This document shows, piece by piece, positions 1 to 11,404 of a stretch of 64,000 nucleotides of DNA (position 1 is its first letter; every line of letters begins with the position of its first letter). This stretch comes from Cryptomeria japonica (lineage: Eukaryota; Streptophyta; Pinopsida; Cupressales; Cupressaceae): positions 20,120,785-20,184,784 of the forward strand of contig NC_081413.1 of the NCBI RefSeq assembly GCF_030272615.1, written 5' to 3'. The notes below the pieces were generated by a model. It was not told where the DNA came from, searched no databases, and was given only the letters and a program-made list of their open reading frames with translations. The translations under genes and the position numbers were made by a program.

Positions 1-665
1 AACTGAACCAAAACAATCTCAAATGATAATATATTTTAAAAAACTCAGAATTTCTGTTTTCAAAACAACTGTAGCATGTAGGTACAGTAGGGTACAATCC
101 TTTATTATTGAGAATACTCACCAAAGTCTACCTTGTTTTGGGTTTGCATCAACAAATATCCCTTAGATGCCTAAGGACAAGGTATTTTGAGCACTCAAAT
201 AGGGGTGCTTCAGCTCCACATTCCCACACCCCCTTCTCATGTGGTATGGCCGCCTCTAGGGTGTACAACCTTCTCAAATCTCCATAATTCTTTCTCAATA
301 AGGCACGACTTACAGTCATATATGCTAGTAATAACAGAAATAACAAGTTAAACTAATACCCACGCCCAAAAATGAATCATTGACATGTTAAACTATGAAG
401 TATCTTTCTTTGATCTTCACAGATTTCTTGTGCAATGTGGAAGAAAAGCCATACAAATCTTTGACTACCATCCCATGCAACTCACCATGTATTCTTCTTT
501 GATCATTCAATACTGTATTGTTGCGTTCTTCTCACTGATTTTTGAGGAACCTTGTGGGACTGTTAATAACTGCATACCATGGCATTTGCTTTGTGTGTTT
601 GACTTTTGATTTACTGTGTCCACTTTGATGTCAGAACACTTTTAACCCCTGGCAATGTTACTGTT
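1..665. repeat. Direct repeat copy 1 (partner at 2823-3485)
   Basis: This stretch is nearly identical to 2823-3485, in the same orientation and offset by about 2.82 kb. The shared block runs at least from window base 1, so its true left end may lie outside. On the minus strand both copies keep an open frame (149-346 here) whose predicted peptides of about 62 residues differ at only a few positions. The peptide contains GDLRRLYTLEAAIPHEKG and does not match a family I recognise. The repeat may be an old tandem duplication of one locus, or two copies of an undescribed mobile repeat. Confidence 0.85.
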
Positions 666-1308
666 CTTTAGAACTTTATACTGCCTTTTCCTCTATTTTT
701 GAGTGTTGTAATGGGATCCTGCAAACACTACAATTTTCAAATCACTGCTCTTAGGCCTATTAATATGAATCTCGAAAACATTTCTTATATCTCTTTTAGG
801 TTATAGTGTGATTGCCTACTTTTGATAGGTATTTTCTGATTATAGTGTTGTGGTTGTCCTTAAGCTGAGCTTTACTGCACATGATTGTCATTTTTGTGTC
901 ATGACAGGGAATCTAAATGAATGTACTAATATATTTCTTGCATCATTACATGACTCATAAAAATACTCCCCTTATCACTACTATTTGGATTTGAATTACT
1001 TCGTTGGCTCCTATTGAGTTGCTATTGTGACAGTCACCTTTACCTCTGCCTTCAAACTGAGATTTCTCAATGTATTTATACTGCTATCATTGGCTTTTTA
1101 TTAAACTCTCTTTGGATCATTTTTCCTGAATCTTTAATTATGAGTGTTGTAAATCACAGTCTCTGTCTTTGGTTCATCTTGTAGGCTTCTACTGTATTGT
1201 CCTTTATTAATGCATTGACTGTTAAAACCTTTGCACTTGCTGTCATATTGTTGTGTACAAGCACTGAAGCATGACTATCCTATGTTTCTTGAAAGGTCTT
1301 CTTCACAG

Positions 1309-1617
1309 TGTTCACTTGCAAGTTGCTGAGAGAGATGTGCTACATGAAATGGTCAAGATAGTAAAGAAAAAGGTTTGGAAGAAAGCTTGTGTATAATATG
1401 CACATGTTTTGTTGGGTTGTAGCTCAAATGATTTATGGTTTCTGGGCTTAGTGCATATTTTCAGCAGTCCTTTATGTGGGTGTTAATTTTTTGTATTTTG
1501 CAACTGGATTTAAATGTTAGAGAAAAGATCTTGGTCCTGCTAGATACATGGCAGGAAGCTTTTGGGGGGCCAAATGGAAAATATCCACAATATTATTCTG
1601 CATACCACGAGTTACTG
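1309..1617 (+). pseudogene. TOM1-like (TOL) VHS-domain gene fragment, two exons
   Basis: Two exon-like blocks encode consecutive parts of the VHS domain of plant TOM1-like proteins, which sort ubiquitinated cargo at endosomes. Exon A (1309-1372) follows an AG acceptor, reads VHLQVAERDVLHEMVKIVKKK in codons starting at 1310, and ends at a GT donor. Exon B (1504-1617) reads [20 protein letters not shown], then [18 protein letters not shown], and ends at a GTAAGA donor. The junction reproduces the family order. The acceptor before exon B reads CAA instead of CAG, and I found neither the first VHS exon nor the following GAT-domain exons nearby. I therefore read it as a gene fragment or pseudogene. 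The family call is strong; the pseudogene status is an inference. Confidence 0.75.
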
Positions 1618-2822
1618 GTAAGAATAAAAAATAAAATGAACCTCAAGGAATTTCAACAAATCTCTCGGCTGAATATATTCGACTGAATCTGCCAATGGCG
1701 GGTTAACACATTTACCTTGATATGAATCCTCATTTTTGTCATCTAGATTTGTTTTCTAGCCCACATACTTTAAATGCCATATGGAAGTAGTGATATTGTA
1801 AAACTATTTTAGGGTTCAGATGCATTGCAACAGGGATGTTGGCATAATGTCATTAATTGTGTTAATGATCATGCATGATATCATGTATCAAGTTTTTATT
1901 TTGAAGTTTCATTTGTCATTTTAGAGTCTGTGGCTCTAGGGCGTAGAGTATGTAAACTTGAGAGCGAGTGCAACTCTCTTAATATTATATGATAATGTGG
2001 TATATCAAATTTTGAAAACTGTGAGCATGTGGCATTGAAGCTAACATCATTTTCATATTGTATTAGTGTGACTATGCATTATTTGCATTTAATATAGCTT
2101 TGAATATTTTTATACCTCTTTGAAATTTCCAACTTTGGCAGAATTTCCCCCTTCTAAACCTACTAAATGTTTTGAAGCTTTTTACTATGAAAACTGGTAG
2201 TGCAGGCTAACACAAGCAGTTTTGCTTGTGAACAGTCAGAGAATAACAAATGCCACAGTTATGAGATGCTTACATAAAGTGTTGTTAGGATATGTTGTAC
2301 ACTTTGCAAGTCCTTGTTATAAATTGACCTCTCATTAAATAAGGCGCTACTCTTGTGAGAAATCTCAAGATTTGTTGGATGACGCACTACATCACTTGGC
2401 ATTTCAAAATTAGAGGAAACATTTGAGGGTTCATCTCTCCTATTTGATGATAGTCATGGAAAAACTATTGCCACATCATGTTAAAGTCTTTGAATCTTAT
2501 TCAAAATTAATTTCCATTGGTTCCTATTTGTAAACTTCTTTTGTGATTGTACATGTACCTGATTGGTTTATCGCATCTTTATTATCCAAGGACTTAGCAA
2601 CACATGGTCAATTATTAGAGACATTATAATACATTTAGATTCGACTTCTTACCAATTCATGGTATATTCAGGGAAATAGCAGCACATCATCACCTGAATA
2701 TTTAGATGAGTGAGCAGCAAGACCTTCTCCAAGGACAGATGAATACTTCAATGAAATGATATACCAGCATACTGAACACACTTCCTTACTCATGAACTGG
2801 CAAACCACACCCAAATGACTCA
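1618..2822. other. AT-rich spacer, nothing recognised
   Basis: This stretch lies between the TOL exon block and the second copy of the 0.66-kb direct repeat. No coding exon, RNA gene or terminal repeat was recognised. It could be remaining intron of the TOL fragment. Confidence 0.4.
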
Positions 2823-3485
2823 AACTGAACCAAAACAATCTCAAATGATAATATAATTAAAAATCTCAGAATTTTTGTTTTCAAAACAATTGTAGCATGT
2901 AGGTACAACATGGTACAATCCTTTATTATTGACAGTACTCATCAAAGTCTACCTTATTTTGGGTTTGCATCAACAAATATCCCTTAGATGCTTAAGGACA
3001 AGGTATTTTGAGCACTCAAATAGGGGTGATTCGGCTCCACATTCCCACACCCCCTTCTCATGTGGTATGGCCGCCTCTAGGGTGTACAACCTTCTCAAAT
3101 CTCCATAATTCTTTCTCAATAAGGCACGACCTACAGTCATATATGCTAGTAATAACATAAATAACAGGTTAAACTAATACCCCCACCCAAAAATGAATCA
3201 TTGACATGTTAAACTATGAAGTATCTTTCTTTGATCTTCACAGATTTCTTATGCAATGTGGAAGAAAACCCATATAAATATTTGATTACCATCCCATGCA
3301 ATTCACCATGTATTCTTCTTTGATCATTCAATACTGTATTGTTGCATTCTTCTCACTGATTTTTGAGGAACCTTGTGGGACTGTTAATAACTACGTACCA
3401 TGGCATTTACTTTGTGTGTTTGACTTTTGATTTACTGTGTCCACTTTGATGTCAGAATGCTTTTAACCCCTGGTAATGTTATTGT
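2823..3485. repeat. Direct repeat copy 2 (partner at 1-665)
   Basis: This is the second copy of the block at 1-665, with scattered single-base differences; similarity ends shortly after the shared TTTTAACCCCTGG. The minus-strand open frame at 2970-3158 mirrors the one in copy 1. Nothing in it resembles a retroelement end. Confidence 0.85.
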
Positions 3486-4896
3486 TATTGGACCCTTTTA
3501 GAATAATATGGAGATATTCTTTAACTGTACATTAATCTTGAAACAAAAAACTAACAAAGTAATTTGAAAATTGCAGAAGGGAACAACACCATTAGTAGAG
3601 AGAAAGCAAATATAAGGAAAGCAAATTGAACAAATCAAGCACTTTGCAAAGAAAGGTATGTTTATAGATGTTCAAAATGTTGTAATTTTATCTTTAGTAA
3701 ATCATTATTATATCATTTTATGAGAGAATTTCATCTACTTGTTGATATTCACGTATCCTTCCTTGATATGATACTTGTCATAGAGAAATATTTATGGGGA
3801 ATTATTTAATCCTTAATGACATCTAATCCTTGCTAGAATTTAATAAGTCAAAAAAAACTACTAAAAGAACTCTCTTATAAATTGAAAACGAAAATGAGTA
3901 GTAAGTAAGAACTTGAAAGCTTTTAGTTTTATACATAAATTCACATTGAAGATGATTGTGAAAATAGTCGAAGTGTAGTGTTGAGGACAAGGAAATTTGG
4001 ACACATAAATTACCTCATATTGGGTTGCATAATCTTGGTATTTACTCTATATTTTGTTGCTCATTCTCTAATTAATTTAAATCCATGTATTTCAAGTTAT
4101 TCTACCTTGGCAATTCTATTAGGGCTATTTTCTTGGTCTCCATACGAAATGGCAGACTAGGTATTTATGTTGTTATTTTTGGTACTTGCAATATTTTTGA
4201 TATTTGAGATTGAACTTGAACTGGCATTCCTCGTGTGTAATGGCATTGTTAATATATTATTTGAGCTTTACTATCATCTTTTCAATATCCTTATATCACA
4301 TTGTCTTAACTGTCTTTATGCTGCAACATTGTTGGCAAATGAAACCCTTGTCAAAATGAGATCATTGAATCTTGATGGTTCTGTTTGGACTGCTTTTTAT
4401 GCTGATCAATACTTTGATTTTAGATTTTAATGACGAGTTCTTCAATTTCATCACGGTAATGATGAGTTCTTCAATTTCTATGTGATGCAAATCTTTGTGA
4501 TGTTAGTCTTTTCATGCCCAAATGAACTATCTTTGAATCCATGCTGCTCATAACTTCTCATTATGGGACTGCTTGTGTTTTGAATAATTGACTATATCGT
4601 TTCTTTTGAGAATGTTGTGCCTTTTACTGTCTTAGGCCTCTTTTCTTACTGTGTTGACTTTGGTGGTGACCATCACCGTCAAATGGCTTCACATGAGAGA
4701 ACCAAAAATCTACATATATATCTCATGGCATTCTTCCATGGATTATGACTGTGATTATGATTGTCTTTTTCTGTATTTTCAATTTTTTTAGAGTATACAA
4801 AACTTTTTCTAGTGGCCATGGGTGCTATATGCATATGTTCTGTAATCAATATTTTCTTATTTTTATGTCATTTTCTATTTTTTTAAGAATGTGGTC
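3486..4896. other. AT-rich spacer upstream of the transposon gene
   Basis: No convincing gene is seen. Two short open frames (3978-4160 and 4167-4430) encode hydrophobic, low-complexity peptides and look like chance frames. The stretch may include the 5' part of the element carrying the gene at 4897. Confidence 0.35.
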
Positions 4897-7231
4897 ATGG
4901 ATGCTACCAATTCTGCTACGGGGGATCCTCCGATCTTAAATGCTTTGATTGATATGTTAAAAAATGGACGAGGGCAACAAATTACTATGATGGTGCATGA
5001 GGTAAGCTTGAAATTTGTCTTTTGTATGCTAAATTATCTTATGTTCCCTATTATATTATGCTAATTTGTGTTTGTGAAATGCAGGCAATCTCGAAAGTAA
5101 CTCCATCGAGCGTGAATCTTGTTGGCATGAAGGATCCAGCTGTGCCGTCCACTACATCTACTGTTATGCCAGACGTAAGATTCAATCATATGTTTGTGTG
5201 GGTTTGATTACGTTATTGTCACCTATTAAACCATCCTAATATTTATATTTGTGCCTCATAGGATATTTCAAGGGGTACTCCAACAAACACTAATGTTCCT
5301 GATGTGGGTTCAGTCAGAATTCTCCCACCAACAACCGAACAAGTTTCCTTGAGGAGTCTCATAGATTCACAATCAAGAATACTAAGGCTCCTACCAGATA
5401 CTCCTGAAAATGTTCCAACCAGACAAGAAATACTTGTACAAATTCAGTTATGGGAAAGGGCATTGTTGGAGAGTGCAAGGCCTACCTCAGATGAACAGGT
5501 AAAATTAATTATAGATTTTTCATTTTCATAATTTAACAATTAATGATTTTTATTGTGTTTTATTTTCTTTAAACACTATGATTAGAACTTTATTATGATT
5601 GGTCATTAACCTTTACTCAATGGTTGTCCTCTTCATTTGTAGCATTGTAGATACTTTGGTCACTACAACTTAAGATGAACTGTCTCTATTACATGTAACA
5701 TCCTCTAGATACTTCTTCCTAGGAATCAATCACAAAGATGGAATGAACATAATCAGAACTATGAATGCTTGTGCACCAATCCCAATCAAAACAAACAAAA
5801 TCAAAACTACGGATATTGTCAAACAATCTTTCTCTTTATTGTTCGACCTTCATTCTTGTTGACTACTACAACTTGAACAGTGATGTATCCAAGAATGTCT
5901 TGGATCATCTTCATACTACTGGCTGCTTAGAAATAGTTTCATATTTTGGTTGGGTTTCTGACAATTTCACAATCTCACTGTAAATACAGGAAATAAATGA
6001 CAAAGTGATTGATGCACCTATAGGAGCATCTACCTCAACCCCTAAGACTACAACAATATCCTCAGTGACTACAAAAGGAACGCAAGAAGTTACAATCTTG
6101 CTCACCTCAGAAGGAAATGTCTTGAAGGATGAAGTGGGGTTAAAAAATTTTCACTTTATTTTTTGTTGTGCAGAACAATTATTTGGAAATACCATTCAAA
6201 TGGATTGGAGGAAGCAATCCAATGCTAAGAAAGAGGAACTCTTTAAAGATGTCATAACAGCATTTGGAAATCCAGGTTTTAATAAGGATATCATTCTTGA
6301 TATTGCACGGAAATACATGCACTCTAAACGAGATAATTTAAGGTCGAAGCTGACAAAAGACTTGAGATATCCACGTCCAGCTTGGATTACAGACCAAGTG
6401 ACATGGGATGAACTTATGAAAGATGCCAAATTTAAGAGGAAATCCCACAATAATCCAAACTATAGGACATCTACACAAGGAGGATCTAAAAGATGCCTTC
6501 GAGATACACCAAAAGCAACCCAAGCTAGGGTGTCAAGTATTGGATCCGATAAATTAGGATCTGGTGGGTATAATAGCATTCGTGGTGGTTTGGTGAGTGA
6601 ATATTTTCATCTACTATATTTTCTATTTCATAAAAAGTCATTGAAAACTTCTGAGTTAATTGTATCTTATGATTCATTATACCTTATAAATTTGGTTATG
6701 TTTGTTAATGTAGGTTCACCAATTTCAAAAGGAAGCTTCAGAGGAGGACCTAAAATATGCTTTATTACATGGTTCCCAAGGCCTACGACAACATTTGGTA
6801 GATCGAGGGGAGATTTTAGTGAGTGGTCATGAATCTGAGGTAAGTTCTTTATAATATCATATGACTTGTGCAATAATTGAACTAGAGGTATTAAGTTATT
6901 TAAATAAGTTAAATTGTTTTGTGTATAGGAAGCCCAATAATCACACTCATCAGGTAGTGAGCATGAAGAGGAGGTAGAGGATCATGATGAATTGTTTGTT
7001 GCACACAATGATTCGATTGTCATTCCTGAAACTCGGCAGGAAACCATCTTTGAATTTCAACAAGTGAGAGACAACAATATGGAGGAGGGTGTTCAATGTG
7101 ATGAACTATCCACACCCACAATCAGAAAGGTGCCTCGTAAAAGAGGACACAAAGCAAGAGGATGGATAGAAACAAGTGAACAAAAGACATGTTTGCTTCC
7201 TATCATTGTTCAGTTTTCATTGCTATTATAA
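4897..7231 (+). pseudogene. En/Spm (CACTA)-like transposon gene, six exons, one premature stop
   Basis: Exons inferred from GT-AG borders and open frame: 4897-5001 (ATG at 4897), 5085-5174, 5262-5498, 5990-6592, 6714-6839 and about 6929-7231. All introns fall between codons, and exons usually end in GAG or CAG. The fourth exon holds the best clue: W-K/R-rich segments followed by NNPNYRTSTQGGSKRCLRDT, which resembles the N-x-x-x-R ... H-x-x-G-S-K-S signature of the plant Ptta/En/Spm transposase-associated family. The end has a basic RKVPRKRGHKARG stretch. Exon six has an in-frame TAA at its fourth codon (6938-6940), most simply CAA to TAA, after which the frame stays open for about 90 codons. 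The catalytic TNP2-type transposase was not found. This could be the accessory (TNP1-like) gene of the CACTA element ending at 11,404, but that link is an inference. Confidence 0.5.
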
Positions 7232-7450
7232 ACCTAATTTATATCATCATATTTTTTTAATTAATACGTGTGAATTTATTTACTCTCAAGCTCTTCCTTA
7301 AGAACATGTGGTGTTGGCTGTTTCTTAAATAATTATCAATTTTGATTAGGAAAATAGGTAACTGTACTTGGTTTACAAGTTGCTAAATTCCAGCAGCCTC
7401 ACACTAATGATACCACATTGATAAATTATAACTTTCCGTACATAAGCGAT

Positions 7451-7617
7451 GATAATAGAGATTAATCTATGATAAAAAACAGAGTAATTATCAATTCTAT
7501 GACTGTCAAATCTATGAGTAACTATTGTTAATTCTGTGACTGTCATGATAATAGAGATTAATCTATGATAAAAAACAGAGCAATTATCAATTCTGTGACT
7601 GTCAAATCTGTGAGTAA
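7451..7617. repeat. 96-bp tandem duplication
   Basis: The unit starting GATAATAGAGATTAATC at 7451 recurs at 7547 with few changes. It is non-coding. Confidence 0.8.
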
Positions 7618-8539
7618 CTTTTTTCCCAAAACAATGTAATGACGAACTCCAGTGTATACTTCAAGCTAAATATGTTGCCTTTTGGAAACATGGATATGTT
7701 AGATTGTTACCAATGCGAATGCGTCTTGTGGTCAGCTATTCAAGTTATGGATCTTTTCACAAGAGCTGTTGCATATGATGCGATTTTGGGTATGGTAGAA
7801 AAATGAGGGTTTTAAAAAAGATTGGTTTGCTTGCAGCAGTTGCTATTATAAATTTAAATAAAACTTAGAAATGAGGTTGAAACCGAGAGCTCATGCTTAT
7901 CTAGAACAACGTGGACAACAATGTGGCAGTCCTTTATTTTCAAGGTTGGTGTTCTTTGGTTGGCTTGTAGTATGCTTATTTACCGCGGGGACTTTAGGCA
8001 TGATATGATACAATATGAAGTTGCAGTGTAAACTCTTGACATTGAAAACCAAGCAATGTTTATGTATTGATCAAGCTATGAAAAACAGTGAATTACTCGA
8101 GCACAGACCTTCCCAGATCTCAAGATTGCAACTGTAGAGGAAAACAAAAATATACTTAAATACATCCATAGAAATAGAAGCCCAGATTTCTTTCAGTTTC
8201 AGACTGCTTATATTTTTTCCATTTTTGCCCATTTAATATCGCTATTATATTAACCCCTATAACACCTCACATGGCACTTTAACTTTACACAACATATATT
8301 TTAATCTACTTATAACACCATGATATTGACAAGTCCAAAATACACTTTATGTTTTTGTTTTTTTTTATTCAACTATAACACAGATCTGATCTAGCATTGC
8401 TAGTCATGGTGTTATGGATAATAGATACATAACATATAAATACACTTACCAAAAAGTGTATGGCTTCCAGTTATTGAAACTTAAATTTTAAGGATAAGTA
8501 TGATTCTTTGAAGAGCAAATGATACTATGTGGGTCACTG
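7618..8539. other. Spacer, nothing recognised
   Basis: This is AT-rich sequence between the tandem duplication and the decayed 3' end of the BTB pseudogene. No frame or signal is convincing. Confidence 0.4.
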
Positions 8540-9693
8540 GCCTAAGACAAGTGCAACGGTGGTCCCAGATCAATATCACACTGCGCTTGTCGGAGTTTAT
8601 TGCACCACATGTCAAAAGTTGTGCTCAAATAAGGCCATGCTTTCTTAAATCTGAGGCAAGCACTTATCCAAATGTTAAAGATCCGTTCTTGATCTACCAT
8701 AGGAAGAGATGTAGCCAAGTTTTAACCAGAGAAAGGCAAACAGATCTTTGACAAATCACTTGTCCAATCTGTAGAGCTTGAAGTAGTCAAACTAGAATTT
8801 TGAATAAGGTCTCTGTGAAGGGATTCTGATAAATTTGACTAACGACCAGCTATGCAAGTTCTTTTTCTTCAACAATCATTTTCACAGCCATGTCAGCTAT
8901 CTCCAATGCAAACATTTCATCCAAAAGCCAACAGAAAGCAGAACTTGCAATGCTAATCTGATAAGAATTCCATGAAAAGTAGTTGGCAAATTTGCAGAGT
9001 TGTGATTTGACAATATCTAGATTATTCTGAAGCTCCCTGAAATATCTACAAATGTTGGAGAGGTGGTTATCTGCATATTGTTGTGCAGAACTCTCTTTGT
9101 AATCTCACGGGCCTTGGATGATACTCCATTTGATACTAAAGACAACAGTTCACTTAAAATTTCTTTCACTTAAAATTTCTTTCACTTAAAATTTCTCCCA
9201 TGGTATTGAGAGGGTTGAAGTCCTGAACACATCTAGAGGTGGAAAGATGAACAACTAAGTCAGGGGACAAATGCAATTGCAATGACATAATAGAGGCTCG
9301 AATTTGATATTCATTCTCTGCACTCCATGGCACAACTTCCAGGTATTGCATGCATGAATTTAAACAGTCTGTGAACAACAATTCTAAAGCAATTTGTAGT
9401 AGTGACAAGGCCTCCTGGACACTGGAGAAGGTAAATCTCTCCAAAGAATACATCATCTGAATGCATTTGACATAACCATCGACATTTTGGCAATCGTTCA
9501 ATGTAAGTTCTATGGGCCTTACACCATCAGCAAATGACCAGCGTTCTGATAGCCTAGCTTCAAAGAACTCAGACTTTCGAAGAGCTTGGGAATGGACATA
9601 CAGAGGAGATAGTTTTGGCCCCTCTGAGGGTATGAGTTTTAGTATTACGTCTGCCCTTTCTTGGTCTCCAAATATTGGGTGCAGCTGAGCCAT
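8540..9693 (-). pseudogene. BTB/POZ-domain protein pseudogene (At3g05675/At1g63850-like)
   Basis: Read on the minus strand from ATG at 9693, the frame encodes a plant BTB/POZ protein, normally a substrate adaptor for cullin-3 ubiquitin ligases. Visible landmarks are ADVILKLIPSEG followed by LSPLYVHSQALRKSEFF, the C-terminal BTB strand IELTLNDCQNVDGYVK, and the post-BTB helices containing CMQYLEVVPWSAENE. At 9151-9196 two extra 16-bp copies are inserted; 32 extra bases shift the frame and stop it at once. Past the repeat, the other frame resumes with family-like sequence (SLVSNGVSSKAREITKRVL), then a stop at 8850-8852 and several more as similarity fades toward 8,540. The upstream region does not give a normal N-terminal extension. 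It is clearly a broken copy. It may be a host gene remnant or a fragment captured by the nearby CACTA element. Confidence 0.8.
9151..9196. repeat. 16-bp triplication that breaks the BTB frame
   Basis: The unit CACTTAAAATTTCTTT occurs at 9151, 9167 and, incompletely, 9183. One copy suffices for the expected coding frame; the two additional copies add 32 bp and cause a frameshift. Confidence 0.9.
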
Positions 9694-9829
9694 TGTAAGA
9701 AGAGATATACAGGTTAAGCTCAGTCCATAGAAGGCAATGCTACTCAATCAACTCGATGTTTATTGTAAAGGCAGGTGAATTGACATTTTTCGATCCAGTA
9801 TAGTATTTCTGCCACAAATCTATATAGAA

Positions 9830-10051
9830 TTATTTTCCTATATTGTCCTCCTCTGCTAACTTTGCAGAAATTTCATCAGATACCTGTATCTTAACAAGTA
9901 TTAAACTGTCTCCATGAATATCTGCCTGTGTTAAATTTGCATATTCTCTCCACAAATCTATCGCTTCACTCGCAATTAAACTGTCCTGCTTAAAGAAAGC
10001 ACTCTCATGTAAGATTTTTTTGGATGTTTCACTCAAAATCAACAGCTTCAA
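9830..10051 (-). other. Unidentified open frame upstream of the BTB pseudogene
   Basis: A minus-strand frame encodes about 74 codons with protein-like composition (ASEAIDLWREYANLTQADIH), but it has no ATG at its start. After its stop, a similar phrase (YIDLWQKYY) follows in the same frame. It may be a remnant exon of a host gene transcribed like the BTB copy. I do not recognise the family. Confidence 0.2.
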
Positions 10052-10107
10052 TAAGATTTAATGGTTCTGCTGTCCTTTGTAAATTTGTACAGATATACCA
10101 CCAAAAA

Positions 10108-10198
10108 GATTAAGATTTAACCAGCGTTGTTAACAGATATACATACTGACAGAGAGATTAAGATTTAACCAGCGTTGTTAACAAATATACATACTGGA
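10108..10198. repeat. 48-bp tandem duplication
   Basis: The unit GATTAAGATTTAACCAGCG begins at 10108 and again at 10156, followed by nearly the same TTGTTAACARATATACATACTG. It is non-coding. Confidence 0.8.
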
Positions 10199-11059
10199 AA
10201 ATGATTTCCAGAAAACTGTCATTTAACCTTTTTTTTTTAAAGTCCGAAAACAATGTTCGATTCTATTTATAGTTTGAATGGGGAGACTGTAAAAATGAAA
10301 AACTTAATTCAAAATACACTTTATGTTGATATAACATAAAATTATAATTATCAGCAATAACTTTATAAAGTATTGCAGCATTAAATAACTTTTAAAACGT
10401 AACAATATATGAGAATAAAAAGCAGTTACTGTGGTAATAATTTTCAATATGCTAATGGAACATGGGAAAATAATGGAAAACACCAAGTCTTGTTGCCATT
10501 GCGAGAGGGAATTAATTGATTAAAATTGACTAATATTAATTGATTCAAAATATTAATATGTTTGTTTGAAAGATATTTTTAAATATATTGTTAAGATTTT
10601 GTTATGTTTGTTGAATGTGATTCTATTATTCTGTGATATTCATATTTTCTATTAGTTCTTTTTGAATGTGTATGCAATAGTATTTTTAATCACTAGTTAT
10701 GCCTTTGTTATGATTCATGATGGGCTTTGTACTTTAGCAGTTCTTGCATTTTATTGATGATATTTGGCTCTCTATTTCTATCTTCTTGGCTCATGGTAAT
10801 CTTTCATGCTATGTTTATCACCATTACGACTATCACACAACTTAAGGTTGCTATGAGATATTCAGATGGATGTTTTAAGCTCATGGCTGCTCTATCTTGT
10901 CACTTGTCATTATTCACTGGTTTTTCCTTTTTTGAGCCCTTTTGACTGTCATAAACTTTTGACAATTCTATTGTTTGTTTTTTTAATACATTTTTATTGA
11001 AAACTACATTAAAATATTTAAAATAAATTGTTTATTTTTTTAATACCTTTTTTAATATT
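10199..11059. other. AT-rich spacer, likely CACTA interior
   Basis: No gene was recognised. It leads directly into the palindromic subterminal repeats of the CACTA end and is therefore probably internal to that element. Confidence 0.35.
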
Positions 11060-11404
11060 GTCTCTAGAGAGACAATAGTTGAGATCTAAAGACATATCGT
11101 CTCTCGAGAGACAATAGTTGAGATCTAAAGACATATTGTCTCTCGAGAGACAATATGATTTTAATCCCAACTATTGTTTCTAGAGAGACAATATGTCTTT
11201 AAATCCCAAATTGTCTCTACAAAGACAAAAAAAATTATGTTTTCTATCGTCTTTATAGAGACAATTTTAAAGACGATAATTTAAGACACTCGGTTAAAGA
11301 CATTTTTTAAGACTATACCAATTTTTTTTTTTGTCTCAAGTTGAGACAATTTCCTCAAAAAATGTCTTAAAAATTGTCTTAAAACACCCCTCTATGTAGT
11401 AGTG
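11060..11404 (-). mobile_element. CACTA transposon terminus with subterminal palindrome array
   Basis: Read on the minus strand, the block starts CACTACTACATAGAGGGG (11404 to 11387), the form expected of a plant CACTA terminal inverted repeat. Inside it are inverted-repeat units around the palindromes TCTCTAGAGAGA and TCTCTCGAGAGA, at 11061, 11100, 11139 and 11177 (variant TTTCTAGAGAGA), spaced 39, 39 and 38 bp. They are followed by further TTGTCT/AGACAA pairs. En/Spm-type transposases bind repeated subterminal motifs, so this matches the expected organisation. The opposite terminus was not found in the window. The three bases after the end are CTT, a candidate target duplication that cannot be confirmed without the other end. 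Confidence 0.7.

Noticed and set aside
2380-2400. GCACTACATCACTT as a possible left CACTA end
   Set aside because: It lacks the TAGAGGGG extension seen at the right terminus and has no neighbouring palindrome repeats.
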